DNA of 64,000 bases from NCBI GenBank assembly GCA_002390845.1, contig DGQT01000105.1, positions 62,001 through 126,000 on the forward strand, given 5' to 3'. The position numbers were made by a program, and so were the translations under genes. Position 1 is the stretch's first letter. Each line of letters begins with the position of its first letter. Shown here one piece after another: positions 1-8,654 of the stretch. The notes below the pieces were generated by a model. It did not search any database and was not told where the DNA came from. It was given only the letters and a program-made list of their open reading frames with translations. Source of the DNA: Chitinophagaceae bacterium UBA4407 (GTDB lineage: Bacteria; Bacteroidota; Bacteroidia; Chitinophagales; Chitinophagaceae).

Positions 1-912
1 GTCTTTACAGGCGCCGTTTTCCATTTCCTTTGCTTTTGCAATAGATTCCTGATTTTTACCGGCACGGTACAAATAATCTGCAACAAAATAATCCAGTTGG
101 CAGTCTTTGTCTGCATTAGCTACATATTTGTCAAGATACTCTTTGGCAGCATTTATATCTCTGTCTTTATAATAATTAAAATAGGCAAGATAAACAGGGG
201 CATAAGACGGGTCGGCAACAATAGCTTTACCAAACCATTCATTCATAAATTCAAGGTTATTCTGGCTTTGATAAATTCTACCAGTACGGTAGTAGGCTTC
301 TGCATATTGCGGATTACGGGTAAAAGCATCCCTGAAAGCTTCAACAGCTTCACCACCTTTATCGGTACCCTGTTTAAGATAACATATTCCAAGTTGTATT
401 GAAATATCCGGATTGGTTTTATTTATTTCCTGCGCCCTTTTTAGTTTTTCTATGCCATAGGCAGGGTCACCCTGGGTGCTGCTGCCATCTGCATTGGCCC
501 GGCCAATAGCATTTAGAATATCAGCATTTTCAATTCCTTTCTTCCCTTTTGTAGCAGTAATTGCCTGTTCAAATTTTTGTTTGGCAGAATTGATATCGCC
601 ATTCTCAAGGAGTTCAACATGACCTGAACCAACCCATATCCAGGGATCATTAACCCCATCAGCAAGGGCTTTTTGAAACAATGTTTTTGCACCTGCTAAA
701 TCTTTGTCTGCAAGGTATGCCTGACCTAACCAATAAATAGAATATGCATCCTTTGGTTTTGAAGCCACTACTTTTTCAAGGGTTTGTTTTGCACTGTTAA
801 CCCTTTCATTATAAAGGAATTTTATTCCTTCCTCTACTGATTGTGAAATAGCAAAAGATGTTGCCAGTGCAACTGCAAGAATCGTTAAAGTTGTTTTCTT
901 CATTGTCTTCAT
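1..912 (-). CDS. TPR-repeat protein, C-terminus cut by window edge
   Basis: The reading frame is open to the left edge, giving about 304 residues without a stop. It starts MKTMKKTTLTILAVALATSFA, a Sec signal peptide, and continues with TPR-like helical repeats (for example DAYSIYWLGQAYLADKDLAG and NPQYAEAYYRTGRIYQSQNN). It is probably an envelope or periplasmic scaffold protein. It lies 22 bases downstream of the PstS-like lipoprotein gene on the same strand, so they are probably cotranscribed. From general knowledge, this pair often follows exbB/exbD/tonB genes in Bacteroidota, which suggests a role near a TonB energising complex; that is inference. Two in-frame ATGs lie 9 bases apart; I chose the upstream one. 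Confidence 0.85.
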   Translation of the reverse strand, partial: MKTMKKTTLTILAVALATSFAISQSVEEGIKFLYNERVNSAKQTLEKVVASKPKDAYSIYWLGQAYLADKDLAGAKTLFQKALADGVNDPWIWVGSGHVELLENGDINSAKQKFEQAITATKGKKGIENADILNAIGRANADGSSTQGDPAYGIEKLKRAQEINKTNPDISIQLGICYLKQGTDKGGEAVEAFRDAFTRNPQYAEAYYRTGRIYQSQNNLEFMNEWFGKAIVADPSYAPVYLAYFNYYKDRDINAAKEYLDKYVANADKDCQLDYFVADYLYRAGKNQESIAKAKEMENGACKD

Positions 913-934
913 TTTATACAGGTTGTTATGCTTT

Positions 935-1870
935 TTACTGTACGCTTCCTGTTCTTACTCCAAAATACATGGTTGCAGGAACAAGGTAACTTCTTCTGAA
1001 AATTAATTGACCTCTTTCCAGGTTTAAAAAATTTGTAAAACCTGAACCAAGCCCGGTTGAATTTTCCTTTAATATATAATACAAAGGACGTACCAAAGGG
1101 TATTGAGCGTAGGTAATGGTCGCTTGTGATGGCTTCGCAAAACTCCCGCTATCGCAATTGTATTTGCATTCCATTAAAGCAAACCGGATTTTTTTCTGGT
1201 ATGCTACCTGTTCAGGATCCTGATCATTGGTAACCCAACTCGATCCAACAAAACCAATTGCATGCTCATTTTTTGAAACATAATCCACTACCGCTTTACT
1301 GCCATTTGCAGCCATTACATTCTTTCCTGGTGCGGCTCCCTTTAAAACAGAATCAATTAAAAACCTTACAGTACTTGTAGCACTTTTGCCATCAAGCACA
1401 ATGTAACCCAACGTATCTTTTCCACTCAACTTATCCTTTATTTGCGTTACGGTAAAAATGCTGTCTGTGGCATTAACGTTAATAATTACACTAACTGCAT
1501 CGTACGCAAGAATACCGAATTGTGGTTTATAAGAAATTTTTGATTCAAAAAAAGCACTTTCTTCTCTTGTTAAACCTTTAGCTACAATAATCATTCTGGT
1601 GCTGTCTTGCTGCAAATCCCTGAAACAATCTGCTTCAGATTTATAACTTGCCATAATTTTTGTGCCCGGATAAGAAGATTCATAAACTTTAATTTCCTCA
1701 CTTATTACGGGTTCAAAACTTTCATCTACACTTATTTTTATGGTTCCGCTTTTTGGGGTATCATACTGTGTAATGACTTTTGTTTTATTGTTGCTGCAAC
1801 TCCATAAAAATATTATCAATAACAATGAAACCAAAAAAAAAGATTTTCCCATGCTGCATTTTTTCATCAT
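935..1870 (-). CDS. PstS-like phosphate-type substrate-binding lipoprotein
   Basis: The protein is about 311 residues from the ATG at 1870. It has a lipoprotein signal with lipobox LWSC (Cys about residue 25), then a periplasmic binding fold of the PstS type (GTIKISVDESFEPVISEEI, GYIVLDGKSATSTVRFLID, VDYVSKNEHAIGFVGSSW). The ATG shares one base with the TGA stop of the upstream small gene (TGATG), so translation is probably coupled; a longer frame reaching 1924 would overlap that gene and is less likely. No pst permease or ATPase genes are adjacent. It may therefore serve as a sensor or TonB-linked accessory rather than part of a classical Pst transporter. Confidence 0.8.
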   Translation of the reverse strand: MMKKCSMGKSFFLVSLLLIIFLWSCSNNKTKVITQYDTPKSGTIKISVDESFEPVISEEIKVYESSYPGTKIMASYKSEADCFRDLQQDSTRMIIVAKGLTREESAFFESKISYKPQFGILAYDAVSVIINVNATDSIFTVTQIKDKLSGKDTLGYIVLDGKSATSTVRFLIDSVLKGAAPGKNVMAANGSKAVVDYVSKNEHAIGFVGSSWVTNDQDPEQVAYQKKIRFALMECKYNCDSGSFAKPSQATITYAQYPLVRPLYYILKENSTGLGSGFTNFLNLERGQLIFRRSYLVPATMYFGVRTGSVQ

Positions 1871-2109
1871 CAATAATCCTTTTTTATACCCCTGTACAAC
1901 CTGAACCCGCCATACAGCAAACATAAGCTCCCAAATAAATATATCATTAAAGAATCCCCGCCAAACTTTTCTGTAAGGTTAAGCCCAATTTTTTCGTTGA
2001 AAAACATCATCAACCCAATACCGAGTATCAGCAAACCCATAGTAACATTATAAACAGTTTGCATGTTATTGTAACTCTTACGCTGCTTGTCTTTAAAATC
2101 ACTTTCCAT
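1870..2109 (-). CDS. Small two-helix membrane protein
   Basis: The 79-residue protein begins with a charged N-terminus (MESDFKDKQRKSYNNM). Two hydrophobic segments follow, near residues 19-37 (VYNVTMGLLILGIGLMMFF) and 52-68 (LMIYLFGSLCLLYGGFRLY), and the tail is basic. Its stop codon overlaps the start of the PstS-like gene, so it is the first visible gene of a three-gene operon with the PstS-like and TPR genes. The family is common and unnamed in Bacteroidota. The function is unknown; an inner-membrane accessory role is inferred from topology alone. Confidence 0.75.
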   Translation of the reverse strand: MESDFKDKQRKSYNNMQTVYNVTMGLLILGIGLMMFFNEKIGLNLTEKFGGDSLMIYLFGSLCLLYGGFRLYRGIKKDY

Positions 2110-2209
2110 GAATAAGAATTGATTGGGGATGGCAATTTAATAATTTTTACTATTCCTTACTAATGAATGTTTCCAGTAACTTAAAATAACATTCTGTTCT
2201 ATAATTTTT

Positions 2210-2650
2210 ATTAGCCGAACAGGTGACTATAATTGAGCTTTTCTTGCGTCGCACTCTTGTACGTTCAGAACTTTAATCAGCAAACCTGGCGTAGCCTCTT
2301 GTTTTTCTCATGTCCACCGGATAATCATCTATCAAAAATCAATTTTAAGAGCTTTATAAAACCTGTCTTATGATTGTTGTCCGTAATAAAGTATTACCTG
2401 TTACTGTATTTAGATGCACCTGTAACAATAATCCATAAAATATGCCCGGCGCTAAACTATTCTCCGGCTTACAGATATCCGGACCTCAAAATCCTCCAAT
2501 AAATTCCTGCAATAACAGTGTGCAAACGCGAAATGAATTTGCCGCGAAATTCTTGTGAATAGTACCCTTCGCTTAAATGCTGCTATGAAAGGGGAACTGT
2601 GAAACGAGCGTGGCAACTAAAGATTGATAGAATTACTTCAGCCGGGCTCA
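2210..2650. repeat. Family A inverted pair, empty
   Basis: The left arm (about 2213-2270) carries TTCTTGCGTCGCACTCTTGT. The right arm (about 2600-2650) is a core variant, GAGCGTGGCAA, ending in GCCGGGCTCA. The 330 bases between them contain no credible gene. The pair fills the spacer between the PstS operon and the cupredoxin gene. Confidence 0.7.
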
Positions 2651-2672
2651 TATTATTGATTCGTCTAAAATA

Positions 2673-2711
2673 AAAAAGCGGCTTTTGATATAAACCAAAA
2701 GCCGCTTTTAA
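2673..2711 (-). terminator. Terminator of the cupredoxin gene
   Basis: A 14-bp stem (AAAAGCGGCTTTTG / CAAAAGCCGCTTTT) with an eight-base loop lies just beyond the stop of the minus-strand cupredoxin gene. AT-rich flanks give a U-tract on either strand. Confidence 0.85.
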
Positions 2712-2726
2712 AATATTAAAAAAAGA

Positions 2727-3635
2727 TTACTGTACAACGATAGTTTTTGTTTCTTTCAAATCATCGAGTGTAAACAAAATTTTATAAACACCTGCGGGTA
2801 GATTGCCCAGGTGAAAATGCCCGTTGTTAATACCTTCATCTGCACCCATATCCGTTTCTTTAATCAACCTTCCGGCTGTGTTAAACAACTGCACATGCAT
2901 ACTGCCTGCTTTGTCGGCATTGAATTGCAGCATTAAATGTCCCGGGCTGGTTATGGGGTTGGGGCTAAGGCTTAGAATAAGTTTTCGAACAGCAGCATTG
3001 TTCTTAAAAAGCTTTATATCAGATAAAGTGCGCCTGTTATCTTTGTCTGCAATTTCGAGCATGTAGTAATAATAGTTGTTTGCAGTACCAATGCTGTTAT
3101 CTGTGTAATTATAACTTTTCTCTGTGTTAGAATTACCCGCCGCATTTACCCGACCTATTTCAGTAAAGTTATCTCCGTCAATGCTTCTTTTAACAATGAA
3201 ACTTGCGGTATTTTGTTCGGTTACCGTTTTCCATGTAAGCAATGCCTTGTTGCCGGCAGTTGAATTTATATTCAGATAAGATAAAACAACGGGTAATGCA
3301 CCGGTAACCGTTAGGGTGCCAATCATGCCACCCAGTTCATGAGGCGTGCATTTATAATTATAGGTTCCTGCAACAGTGAGGATATAATTAAACGTTGTGT
3401 GTGTGGCCGTGCCATCCATTATAGCATCCCAGGCAGCGGCACCAACAGGTATTGTTTTACTTGTCGTAGTATGTGAACCATTATCCCATACAAATTGAAT
3501 AACGTCACCTACAACTGCATTTACCGTTTTAGGGGAAAACGCAAAATTCTTCACATGAATGGTTATGGTGGCTGCATTTGAAGACACCGTTATACCTGAA
3601 AAAATAACAGTACATAAGAGTATAAACTTTTTCAT
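2727..3635 (-). CDS. Secreted cupredoxin-domain protein with T9SS sorting domain
   Basis: The 302-residue protein has a signal peptide (residues 1-21). A plastocyanin-like domain spans about residues 22-112, with visible type I copper ligands: His in NGSHTT and the cluster YKCTPHELGGM (Cys, His, Met). A linker or Fn3-like segment follows (SYLNINSTAGNKALLTWKTV). The C-terminus is a type A T9SS sorting domain starting LSLSPNPITSPG and ending in KTIVVQ. It should be exported across the outer membrane by type IX secretion and carry copper for electron transfer or binding. It has its own terminator and appears monocistronic. Confidence 0.88.
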   Translation of the reverse strand: MKKFILLCTVIFSGITVSSNAATITIHVKNFAFSPKTVNAVVGDVIQFVWDNGSHTTTSKTIPVGAAAWDAIMDGTATHTTFNYILTVAGTYNYKCTPHELGGMIGTLTVTGALPVVLSYLNINSTAGNKALLTWKTVTEQNTASFIVKRSIDGDNFTEIGRVNAAGNSNTEKSYNYTDNSIGTANNYYYYMLEIADKDNRRTLSDIKLFKNNAAVRKLILSLSPNPITSPGHLMLQFNADKAGSMHVQLFNTAGRLIKETDMGADEGINNGHFHLGNLPAGVYKILFTLDDLKETKTIVVQ

Positions 3636-3743
3636 AGATCTGAGTTTGTTTAAAGGTAAAAATACAGAGATTATAATTTAAGAAATCCAACGAAACACAA
3701 AAAAATATGCTGAACGGGGAATTTATATTGCTTAACCGGAAAA

Positions 3744-3776
3744 AATAAACCCTGCAGTGCAAAGCAGGGCTTATTC
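3744..3776 (-). terminator. Terminator of the metZ gene
   Basis: On the minus strand, GCCCTGC, an eight-base loop, GCAGGG and then TTTATTTTT follow the stop of the sulfhydrylase gene. Confidence 0.8.
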
Positions 3777-3799
3777 AAAAAGTCATTTCAAAAAAGTGT

Positions 3800-4984
3800 T
3801 TAACTTTTATCGATTGCCTGTAAAATATCGTTGATAATATCATCTACATATTCAAGCCCGCAGGAAATACGGATAAGCCCTGGCGTAATACCAACAGACA
3901 ATCTTTCTGCTTCACTTAGTTTAGAATGTGTAGTACTTGCCGGGTGTGATGCGATGCTCCTTGTATCGCCAAGGTTTGCAGTCATGGAAAGTATTTGCAG
4001 GCTGTTTAAAAATTTCTTCCCGCTTTCAATACCACCTTTTATTTCGAAGCATACAATACCGCCACCAGCTTTCATTTGCTTAACAGCAATATCGTATTGA
4101 GGGTGGCTCTTTAAAAAAGGATATTTTACCAGTGAGATTTTTGGGTGGTTTTCCAAAGCATTAGCAACTTTCAAAGCATTCTCGCAATGCCTTTGCATAC
4201 GAACATCCAGTGTTTCCAAACTCTTGCTTAACACCCATGCATTAAATGCAGATAACGACGGGCCTGTATTTCTGCAGAACAAATAAATATCCCTTATCAA
4301 ATCTGCCCTGCCAACAATTACGCCGCCTAAAACACGGCCCTGCCCGTCAATCCATTTAGTGGCAGAATGCACTACAAGATCAGCACCATATTTAATTGGC
4401 TGTTGTAATAATGGCGTTGCAAAACAATTGTCAACATTCAGTATTACGTTATTTTGTTTTGCAAACGAACCGGCCCATTCAAGATCAATTATTTCCAATT
4501 GCGGGTTAGTAGGTGTTTCCAGGTAAATCATTTTCGTATTGGGCTGCATTGCAGCCTGCCAGGCAGCCTTATCATTCGCATCAACCAAAGTACATTCAAT
4601 ACCGTATCTCGGTAAAAACTTTGTTACAATGGTGTAGGTGCTGCCAAATACCGAACTACAGCATAATAAATGGTCACCCTGCTTTAGTAATGCGAACATA
4701 GAACCAAATACAGCAGCCATGCCGGTTGCAGCCGCAAAGCCAGCCTCTGCCCCTTCCAGCGCTACCATCTTTTGTACAAACTCATCTACATTGGGGTTGC
4801 TGAAACGGCTGTAAATATTATCATCGTTTTGTTCGGCGAATGCCCCGCCCATATCATCTGCCTCATCAAAAGTAAAACTGCTGGTAAGGTACAATGGCGT
4901 GGAATGTTCCATCTGCCAGGTCTTAGGCGTTTGTATGCGTATGGCTTTGGTTAAAGGGTGCAGTTCGTTCTGTTGCTCACTCAT
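3800..4984 (-). CDS. metZ: O-succinylhomoserine sulfhydrylase-like PLP enzyme
   Basis: The 394-residue protein belongs to the Cys/Met-metabolism PLP family. Visible motifs are YSRFSNPNV near residue 58, the cofactor-binding VDNCFATPLLQ (Asp about 185), and the PLP lysine in VHSATKWIDGQGR (Lys about 210). The SATKWIDGQGRVLGG form is typical of MetZ, which makes homocysteine directly from activated homoserine and sulfide. Cystathionine gamma-synthase or gamma-lyase is the alternative, since the family is hard to separate by eye. It lies 26 bases downstream of the OsmC gene and is probably cotranscribed, linking sulfur assimilation with peroxide defence. Confidence 0.85.
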   Translation of the reverse strand: MSEQQNELHPLTKAIRIQTPKTWQMEHSTPLYLTSSFTFDEADDMGGAFAEQNDDNIYSRFSNPNVDEFVQKMVALEGAEAGFAAATGMAAVFGSMFALLKQGDHLLCCSSVFGSTYTIVTKFLPRYGIECTLVDANDKAAWQAAMQPNTKMIYLETPTNPQLEIIDLEWAGSFAKQNNVILNVDNCFATPLLQQPIKYGADLVVHSATKWIDGQGRVLGGVIVGRADLIRDIYLFCRNTGPSLSAFNAWVLSKSLETLDVRMQRHCENALKVANALENHPKISLVKYPFLKSHPQYDIAVKQMKAGGGIVCFEIKGGIESGKKFLNSLQILSMTANLGDTRSIASHPASTTHSKLSEAERLSVGITPGLIRISCGLEYVDDIINDILQAIDKS

Positions 4985-5010
4985 TATTCTGTACTTATTG
5001 TATAAATGTA

Positions 5011-5436
5011 TTATTGTTTATGCACAAACGTATTCCACGTAAGATTGGTGCCACTGCGTGTTAAAGTCGCACTTACCGAGCAGTATTTTTCCATTGATAA
5101 TTCCACTGCACGTTTGGCTTTATCTTCATCCACATCGCCGTAAATATGAAATTCCAGTTCAATGTTCTGCCATAGCGAAGGCTCTTTGCCCGCCTCACGT
5201 TCGCCTTTAACAACCATCTTATAATCTTTTACTTCCTGGCGCTGCTTTTTCAAAATACTTATTACATCAATGGCACTGCAGCCTGCGAGGCCCATCAACA
5301 ACATTTGCATGGGGCGAACACCAAAATTATCACCGCCATGTTCCGGGCTTGTATCCATTCTTACTGCGTGGCCATAAGCATCTGTAGCTTCAAAACCATA
5401 GTCACCATGTATACGCGAAAGCTCTACTGTAATCAT
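5011..5436 (-). CDS. OsmC/Ohr family peroxiredoxin-like protein
   Basis: The 141-residue protein is a typical OsmC-family length. Two family cysteines are visible, in GLAGCSAIDV (about residue 53) and in EKYCSVSATL (about residue 118). With the family's Glu and Arg these form the thiol peroxidase site. The sequence MDTSPEHGGDNFGVRPMQMLLMGLAG is the characteristic OsmC helix region. It is the first gene of a probable two-gene operon with metZ. Substrate preference (organic hydroperoxide or other) cannot be read from the sequence. Confidence 0.88.
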   Translation of the reverse strand: MITVELSRIHGDYGFEATDAYGHAVRMDTSPEHGGDNFGVRPMQMLLMGLAGCSAIDVISILKKQRQEVKDYKMVVKGEREAGKEPSLWQNIELEFHIYGDVDEDKAKRAVELSMEKYCSVSATLTRSGTNLTWNTFVHKQ

Positions 5437-5631
5437 TATTTTAAATTAAAGAGCGGCGAAGGTATTTCATTTTAAAATATCAGTTGCCACTATCAACTGT
5501 TTAGTAATTTTATGAGCCCCGCAGAAAAATTTCATGGCATCGGCTCTTGCGTCGCACTCTTGTAAGGTTGGATTATGAATGGAGCTTTTATTGGTGGGTA
5601 GATTGAAGCGAAGGCTTTTGGTCAGGCAACC

Positions 5632-5658
5632 AAAAGCGGTGTAAATACCAAACCGCTA
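5632..5658 (-). terminator. Possible terminator of the I1 cargo
   Basis: On the minus strand, AGCGGT, a loop, ACCGCT and TTTT directly follow the stop codon of the last I1 gene. The stem is only six base pairs. Confidence 0.5.
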
Positions 5659-6645
5659 TTAACTACCGCCAATCGTTTCACATAAATGCATAAATCGAAA
5701 CGCCTCCTTCTCATTTGTACGAAGGTCTTTTTCATTATCTGCAAGCAACCCAATTGTTGTACCTAAAGCTTGAAGTGTTTGTCCCCAAAATTTTGGCGTC
5801 CAAGGTGCTGCATCAATTTCTAAAATCTTTCCTGCCGCATCCAAAATTCTACCTCCGAAACCTACTCTTTCCGGCCTTAGCTGCCTTACGAATTCTCTGT
5901 AATCTGGTATAAGTGATGTCTCAATTATTTTCAACGCCTCTGAAGAAATCTCTTCATATTTCGCATCAGCATTTAAACCAGCCTCCACATCGGCAGATAG
6001 CTTTTGTAGATGCATAGCAAATCCCTCACGAGTATCTTTAACTCTTTCTCGAATTTTTAAAATGTCTTCAGGATTAAGTGCAGATACTTGAGGTAATAAG
6101 TATTTAAAAACATGTAGAGCCTCTATTGCTTTGTATACTTCACGCTTTGAATGCCCTTGCCTCACTGTGAAAATTCCCGGCAAATTCAAATCCTGTCTAA
6201 ATAAATGTTCAATGACAGAAGTTCTGACCATAAAAGTATTCGGGTCTTCAGTAAACCCAAATACACTCGGAGTTTTTAAGAGTAAAAATGCAATATCAGA
6301 AACATTTTGGTCATACCGAACATCCAGTTTATCTTTTTTTGGTAGACGCTCTAAAACACCTTCATTGAACAATAACCCATTTTCCTTCTCCCATTTAGGT
6401 ATTATTTCGTAAGTTAATATAGTCTGTCCATTAAAATCTATTTTGGAAGTCATGTCCATACTTATCACCTCATGAAGACCCTTTCGATTTTTTCTTATCT
6501 CGGTCAAATCACCATGAGCATCAGAGTAAGGCAGAATAATTTTATCATAGAATATAGACAGTGTTGACAACTCAGTTTTATCTCCAATTATGTCATCAGA
6601 ATTATAAGAGATTTCGTATTTCTTTTCCATAAATATTGATTGCAA
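5659..6645 (-). CDS. Unknown AT-rich cargo protein (328 aa)
   Basis: I do not recognise this protein. It lacks a signal peptide and membrane segments, is rich in Lys, Glu and Asp, and has a helical C-terminal half (NPEDILKIRERVKDTREGF and EALKIIETSLIPDYREFV). The last part (FGGRILDAAGKILEIDAAPWTPKFWGQTLQALGTTIGLLAD) contains a Gly/Ala-rich amphipathic stretch. The start may be M1 or M6 (MEKKYEI). It is the most downstream gene of island I1, separated from the next cargo gene by an attC-like inverted repeat. The base composition is clearly more AT-rich than its neighbours, consistent with acquired DNA. Confidence 0.7.
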   Translation of the reverse strand: MQSIFMEKKYEISYNSDDIIGDKTELSTLSIFYDKIILPYSDAHGDLTEIRKNRKGLHEVISMDMTSKIDFNGQTILTYEIIPKWEKENGLLFNEGVLERLPKKDKLDVRYDQNVSDIAFLLLKTPSVFGFTEDPNTFMVRTSVIEHLFRQDLNLPGIFTVRQGHSKREVYKAIEALHVFKYLLPQVSALNPEDILKIRERVKDTREGFAMHLQKLSADVEAGLNADAKYEEISSEALKIIETSLIPDYREFVRQLRPERVGFGGRILDAAGKILEIDAAPWTPKFWGQTLQALGTTIGLLADNEKDLRTNEKEAFRFMHLCETIGGS

Positions 6646-6774
6646 GTGTGCTTAAGGTGTTTTAATTGTCCAACCCTGAAATATATTTCCGTTCCCCCAG
6701 CTACCTGAATCTAAATTTATAAATAAAAGTTGATGATTTGCATTTAGCTAAATTAATAATATCAAGCCCGATAT

Positions 6775-6840
6775 GAAGCACAACAGTTTAAACACTATTT
6801 GTATTAACCTGCATTTTGGTAATACCAATGTTGTGCGTTC
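6775..6840 (-). other. attC-like inverted repeat in island I1
   Basis: Read on the cargo strand it begins GCACAACATTGGTATTACC and ends in CTGTTGTGC, so the termini GCACAAC and GTTGTGC are inverted. An inner stem GTATTAACC / GGTAATAC is present. The AACATTGGTATT start is shared with the site at 48251-48440. It lies between two cargo genes on the same strand. Confidence 0.5.
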
Positions 6841-6862
6841 GTGCTTGTATAAGCAGAAAATC

Positions 6863-7591
6863 TTAGGGTAGCAAGAAAACAGGAATTCTAAATTTTGTCG
6901 TGTCCACTTTTGCAGGATTCCCTCTTTCAGGTTTTATGAATTTTCCAATAATATAAAACTTGTCATTATATGGAGATCTCTGGTATTTAATTACTGTTAC
7001 ATTTTGAGGTTCAATAACAATTGAATCTTTTAATAGATTATTAGCGCTATTACCACTAAACATAGGAACTATACTATCTATGAATGCTTGATAAATTATA
7101 CTACTGTTGTTTAAAACTAAAAAAATGTCTAGCGTCGCTATATTATTATTTATATCCCACAGAGGGAAAGGACCATTTTCTTTCAAGTCATAGGCATAGT
7201 AAGAAGAATTTGTATTAGGGGGATTCGCAACAGCCTTCGTAGGTGGTGGATTAATCGAAATAGGATCAACTGAAACTGTGATATTTCTATCTTTTGACAA
7301 TAACGATTGAAGTATTTGGGAATTTGAAAAAGAAATGTCTGCTAACGCTTTAATTGAAGTTTGCAACTGTTCATTGCCTTTGTCTCTTTCTGAATTATTT
7401 TGAACTATTGATTTTGAAAGAAAAAAGAACAAAGAATCTAAATTTGCTCCATTGATGTTTATCTGTGCAGGTGTTGAATCCAATGCAAACATAGTTTTAG
7501 AATCTGGCTTAGTTCTAAAATTGGTTAAAGCAATCCAAAGGGGTGCAGCAATTGCTGCCAACAAATAAATAATATATTTAAACCGTTTCAT
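6863..7591 (-). CDS. Membrane-anchored unknown cargo protein (242 aa)
   Basis: The protein begins MKRFKYIIYLLAAIAAPLWIA, an uncleaved signal anchor or signal peptide. The predicted periplasmic part has a helical, Ser/Asn-rich segment (residues about 45-100), a proline-rich linker (ISINPPPTKAVANPPNTN), and a beta-rich C-terminal domain (DIFLVLNNSSIIYQAFIDS, VIKYQRSPYNDKFYIIGKF). No known family is recognised. Its start overlaps the end of the upstream 132-residue membrane-protein gene by 14 bases, so the two are cotranscribed and may form one envelope complex. Confidence 0.7.
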   Translation of the reverse strand: MKRFKYIIYLLAAIAAPLWIALTNFRTKPDSKTMFALDSTPAQININGANLDSLFFFLSKSIVQNNSERDKGNEQLQTSIKALADISFSNSQILQSLLSKDRNITVSVDPISINPPPTKAVANPPNTNSSYYAYDLKENGPFPLWDINNNIATLDIFLVLNNSSIIYQAFIDSIVPMFSGNSANNLLKDSIVIEPQNVTVIKYQRSPYNDKFYIIGKFIKPERGNPAKVDTTKFRIPVFLLP

Positions 7592-7976
7592 TAGGAAAAC
7601 TTTGAGTTTTTAATATTTTAAATAGCATATCTAAGTACTTCTTTTTAAGCCTTTCCTCTGGAATTTCGTTTATTTTAGATTGTAAAGCTTCGAGTAAATC
7701 AATTTTGCTATCAGTTGCCTCTTCTACTGCAACAATAGTTAGCAATGCAGAAAATGCTCCTTCAATAGTAACTTCTGGGACTTCTCCGTCGTAACAATAG
7801 ACAGCAATGACAGCAACAACTATTGTCAAAAGAACTCCTCCTAATGAAACGATAAGTTTAAATCTATTTACAAATTTTTCATGTTCAAGCATTTTGTAAA
7901 TGCTTGTCGAGAATGAATAAGGGCAGGTTAAGTCCAATTTTGGTTCATTCATCAGTTTCCTAAAATACTTACGCAT
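7578..7976 (-). CDS. Small membrane protein, cargo of island I1
   Basis: The 132-residue protein has a hydrophobic segment at about residues 40-62 (FKLIVSLGGVLLTIVVAVIAVYCY). A second, weaker hydrophobic stretch follows (GAFSALLTIVAVEEA), and the tail is charged and helical (KINEIPEERLKKKYLDMLFKIL). A shorter start at M9 (MNEPKLD) is possible. It overlaps the downstream gene by 14 bases. The gene starts about 49 bases after the -7 box of the leader promoter at 8029-8059, so it is the first gene of the I1 transcript. No family is recognised. Confidence 0.7.
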   Translation of the reverse strand: MRKYFRKLMNEPKLDLTCPYSFSTSIYKMLEHEKFVNRFKLIVSLGGVLLTIVVAVIAVYCYDGEVPEVTIEGAFSALLTIVAVEEATDSKIDLLEALQSKINEIPEERLKKKYLDMLFKILKTQSFPNETV

Positions 7977-8024
7977 ACTATTGAATTTAAACTATATCGC
8001 TACGAAGTATAGTCGCATGATCCC

Positions 8025-8064
8025 ATCTCAAAAATAGTCGAAAGTTTTTTCTATTCAAAACCAT
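8025..8064 (-). promoter_or_regulatory. I1 leader with canonical Bacteroidota promoter
   Basis: On the minus strand a -33 TTTG (8056-8059) is followed by a 19-base spacer containing AACTTTCG and a -7 box TATTTTTG (8029-8036). The 40-bp block matches 10523-10562 at about 36 of 40 positions. It drives the 7976 gene. Confidence 0.75.
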
Positions 8065-8225
8065 ATTCTCACATTATCAACGCCTTTATAAAAAATAAAA
8101 TAATATTCGAAAACCTTTGTACAGGCCTCTGCTGGTCCGCTTCCCTAAAAGCTCCATTAACTACTTGCGCACAAGTGTGCGACGCAACCCCGTCGCCATG
8201 AAAACCCCAAGCCCGGCCCCAAAAA

Positions 8226-8600
8226 CCCCCGCCCCGACCAATTGCAATTAACCCCGTAAAGCACAAACTCCAAAAATCCACAACCGCAGTAACGCCCCAA
8301 ACAGCCTTTAGCCATAAAGCACCACCAAAACCGCCAAACTGGCTCCATTTGGTGCTTCGGGAGCTCCTTCCAATGCTTTTGAAAGCCATTTTCTGTCTTC
8401 TTGTCATCCATTTAAGTCTTCTGGGGCTGCTTTCAGGTTTTTTAAGTGCCCTTTTTTTGCTTCTGGAAACACTGCCCAAACTTTTAAAGGCGCTTTTTTT
8501 GGTTTGGGGGCCCCGTTTTTATCTTTTGTCTTTGCACAGGCTGCTTAGCCCTTAAGATTGCAGAAAAAAATTTGCGCCGGTTTTTTTTGACAAATAAAAA
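8226..8600. other. Pyrimidine-biased spacer, possible decayed gene
   Basis: The plus strand here is strongly C/T-rich with many C, G and T runs, unlike any other spacer in the window. Minus-strand frames contain recurring CAGAAG/AAAGC-like pieces, but stops interrupt them and the translations look unnatural. I see no credible gene. It lies between island I1 and the 8655 gene. Confidence 0.4.
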
Positions 8601-8654
8601 AGCATTAGTAAATTGTATTTACAATTAAAATTTTCACCCCAAAACAAAATTACT

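Larger units (their letters stand above)
5513..8225. mobile_element. Island I1: family A arms enclosing three cargo genes
   Basis: The left arm (5513-5612) runs GAGCCCC, then a TTGCGTCGCACTCTTGTAAG core, then a GAGCTTTTATT segment. The right arm (8118-8225) is its inverted counterpart, with AAGCTCCATTAA, GTGTGCGACGCAA and GCCCGGCCCC. Three AT-rich minus-strand genes lie between them, with a shared promoter-leader at 8025-8064 and an attC-like site at 6775-6840. The bracketing is seen directly; mobility is inferred. Confidence 0.6.

Noticed and set aside
97..402. Plus-strand 101-codon frame near the left edge
   Set aside because: It is the antisense of the clear TPR gene, which has a signal peptide and repeats.
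8069..8479. Open frames on both strands in the C/T-rich spacer
   Set aside because: Translations are low-complexity, overlap one another, run through a family A arm and have no recognisable pattern.
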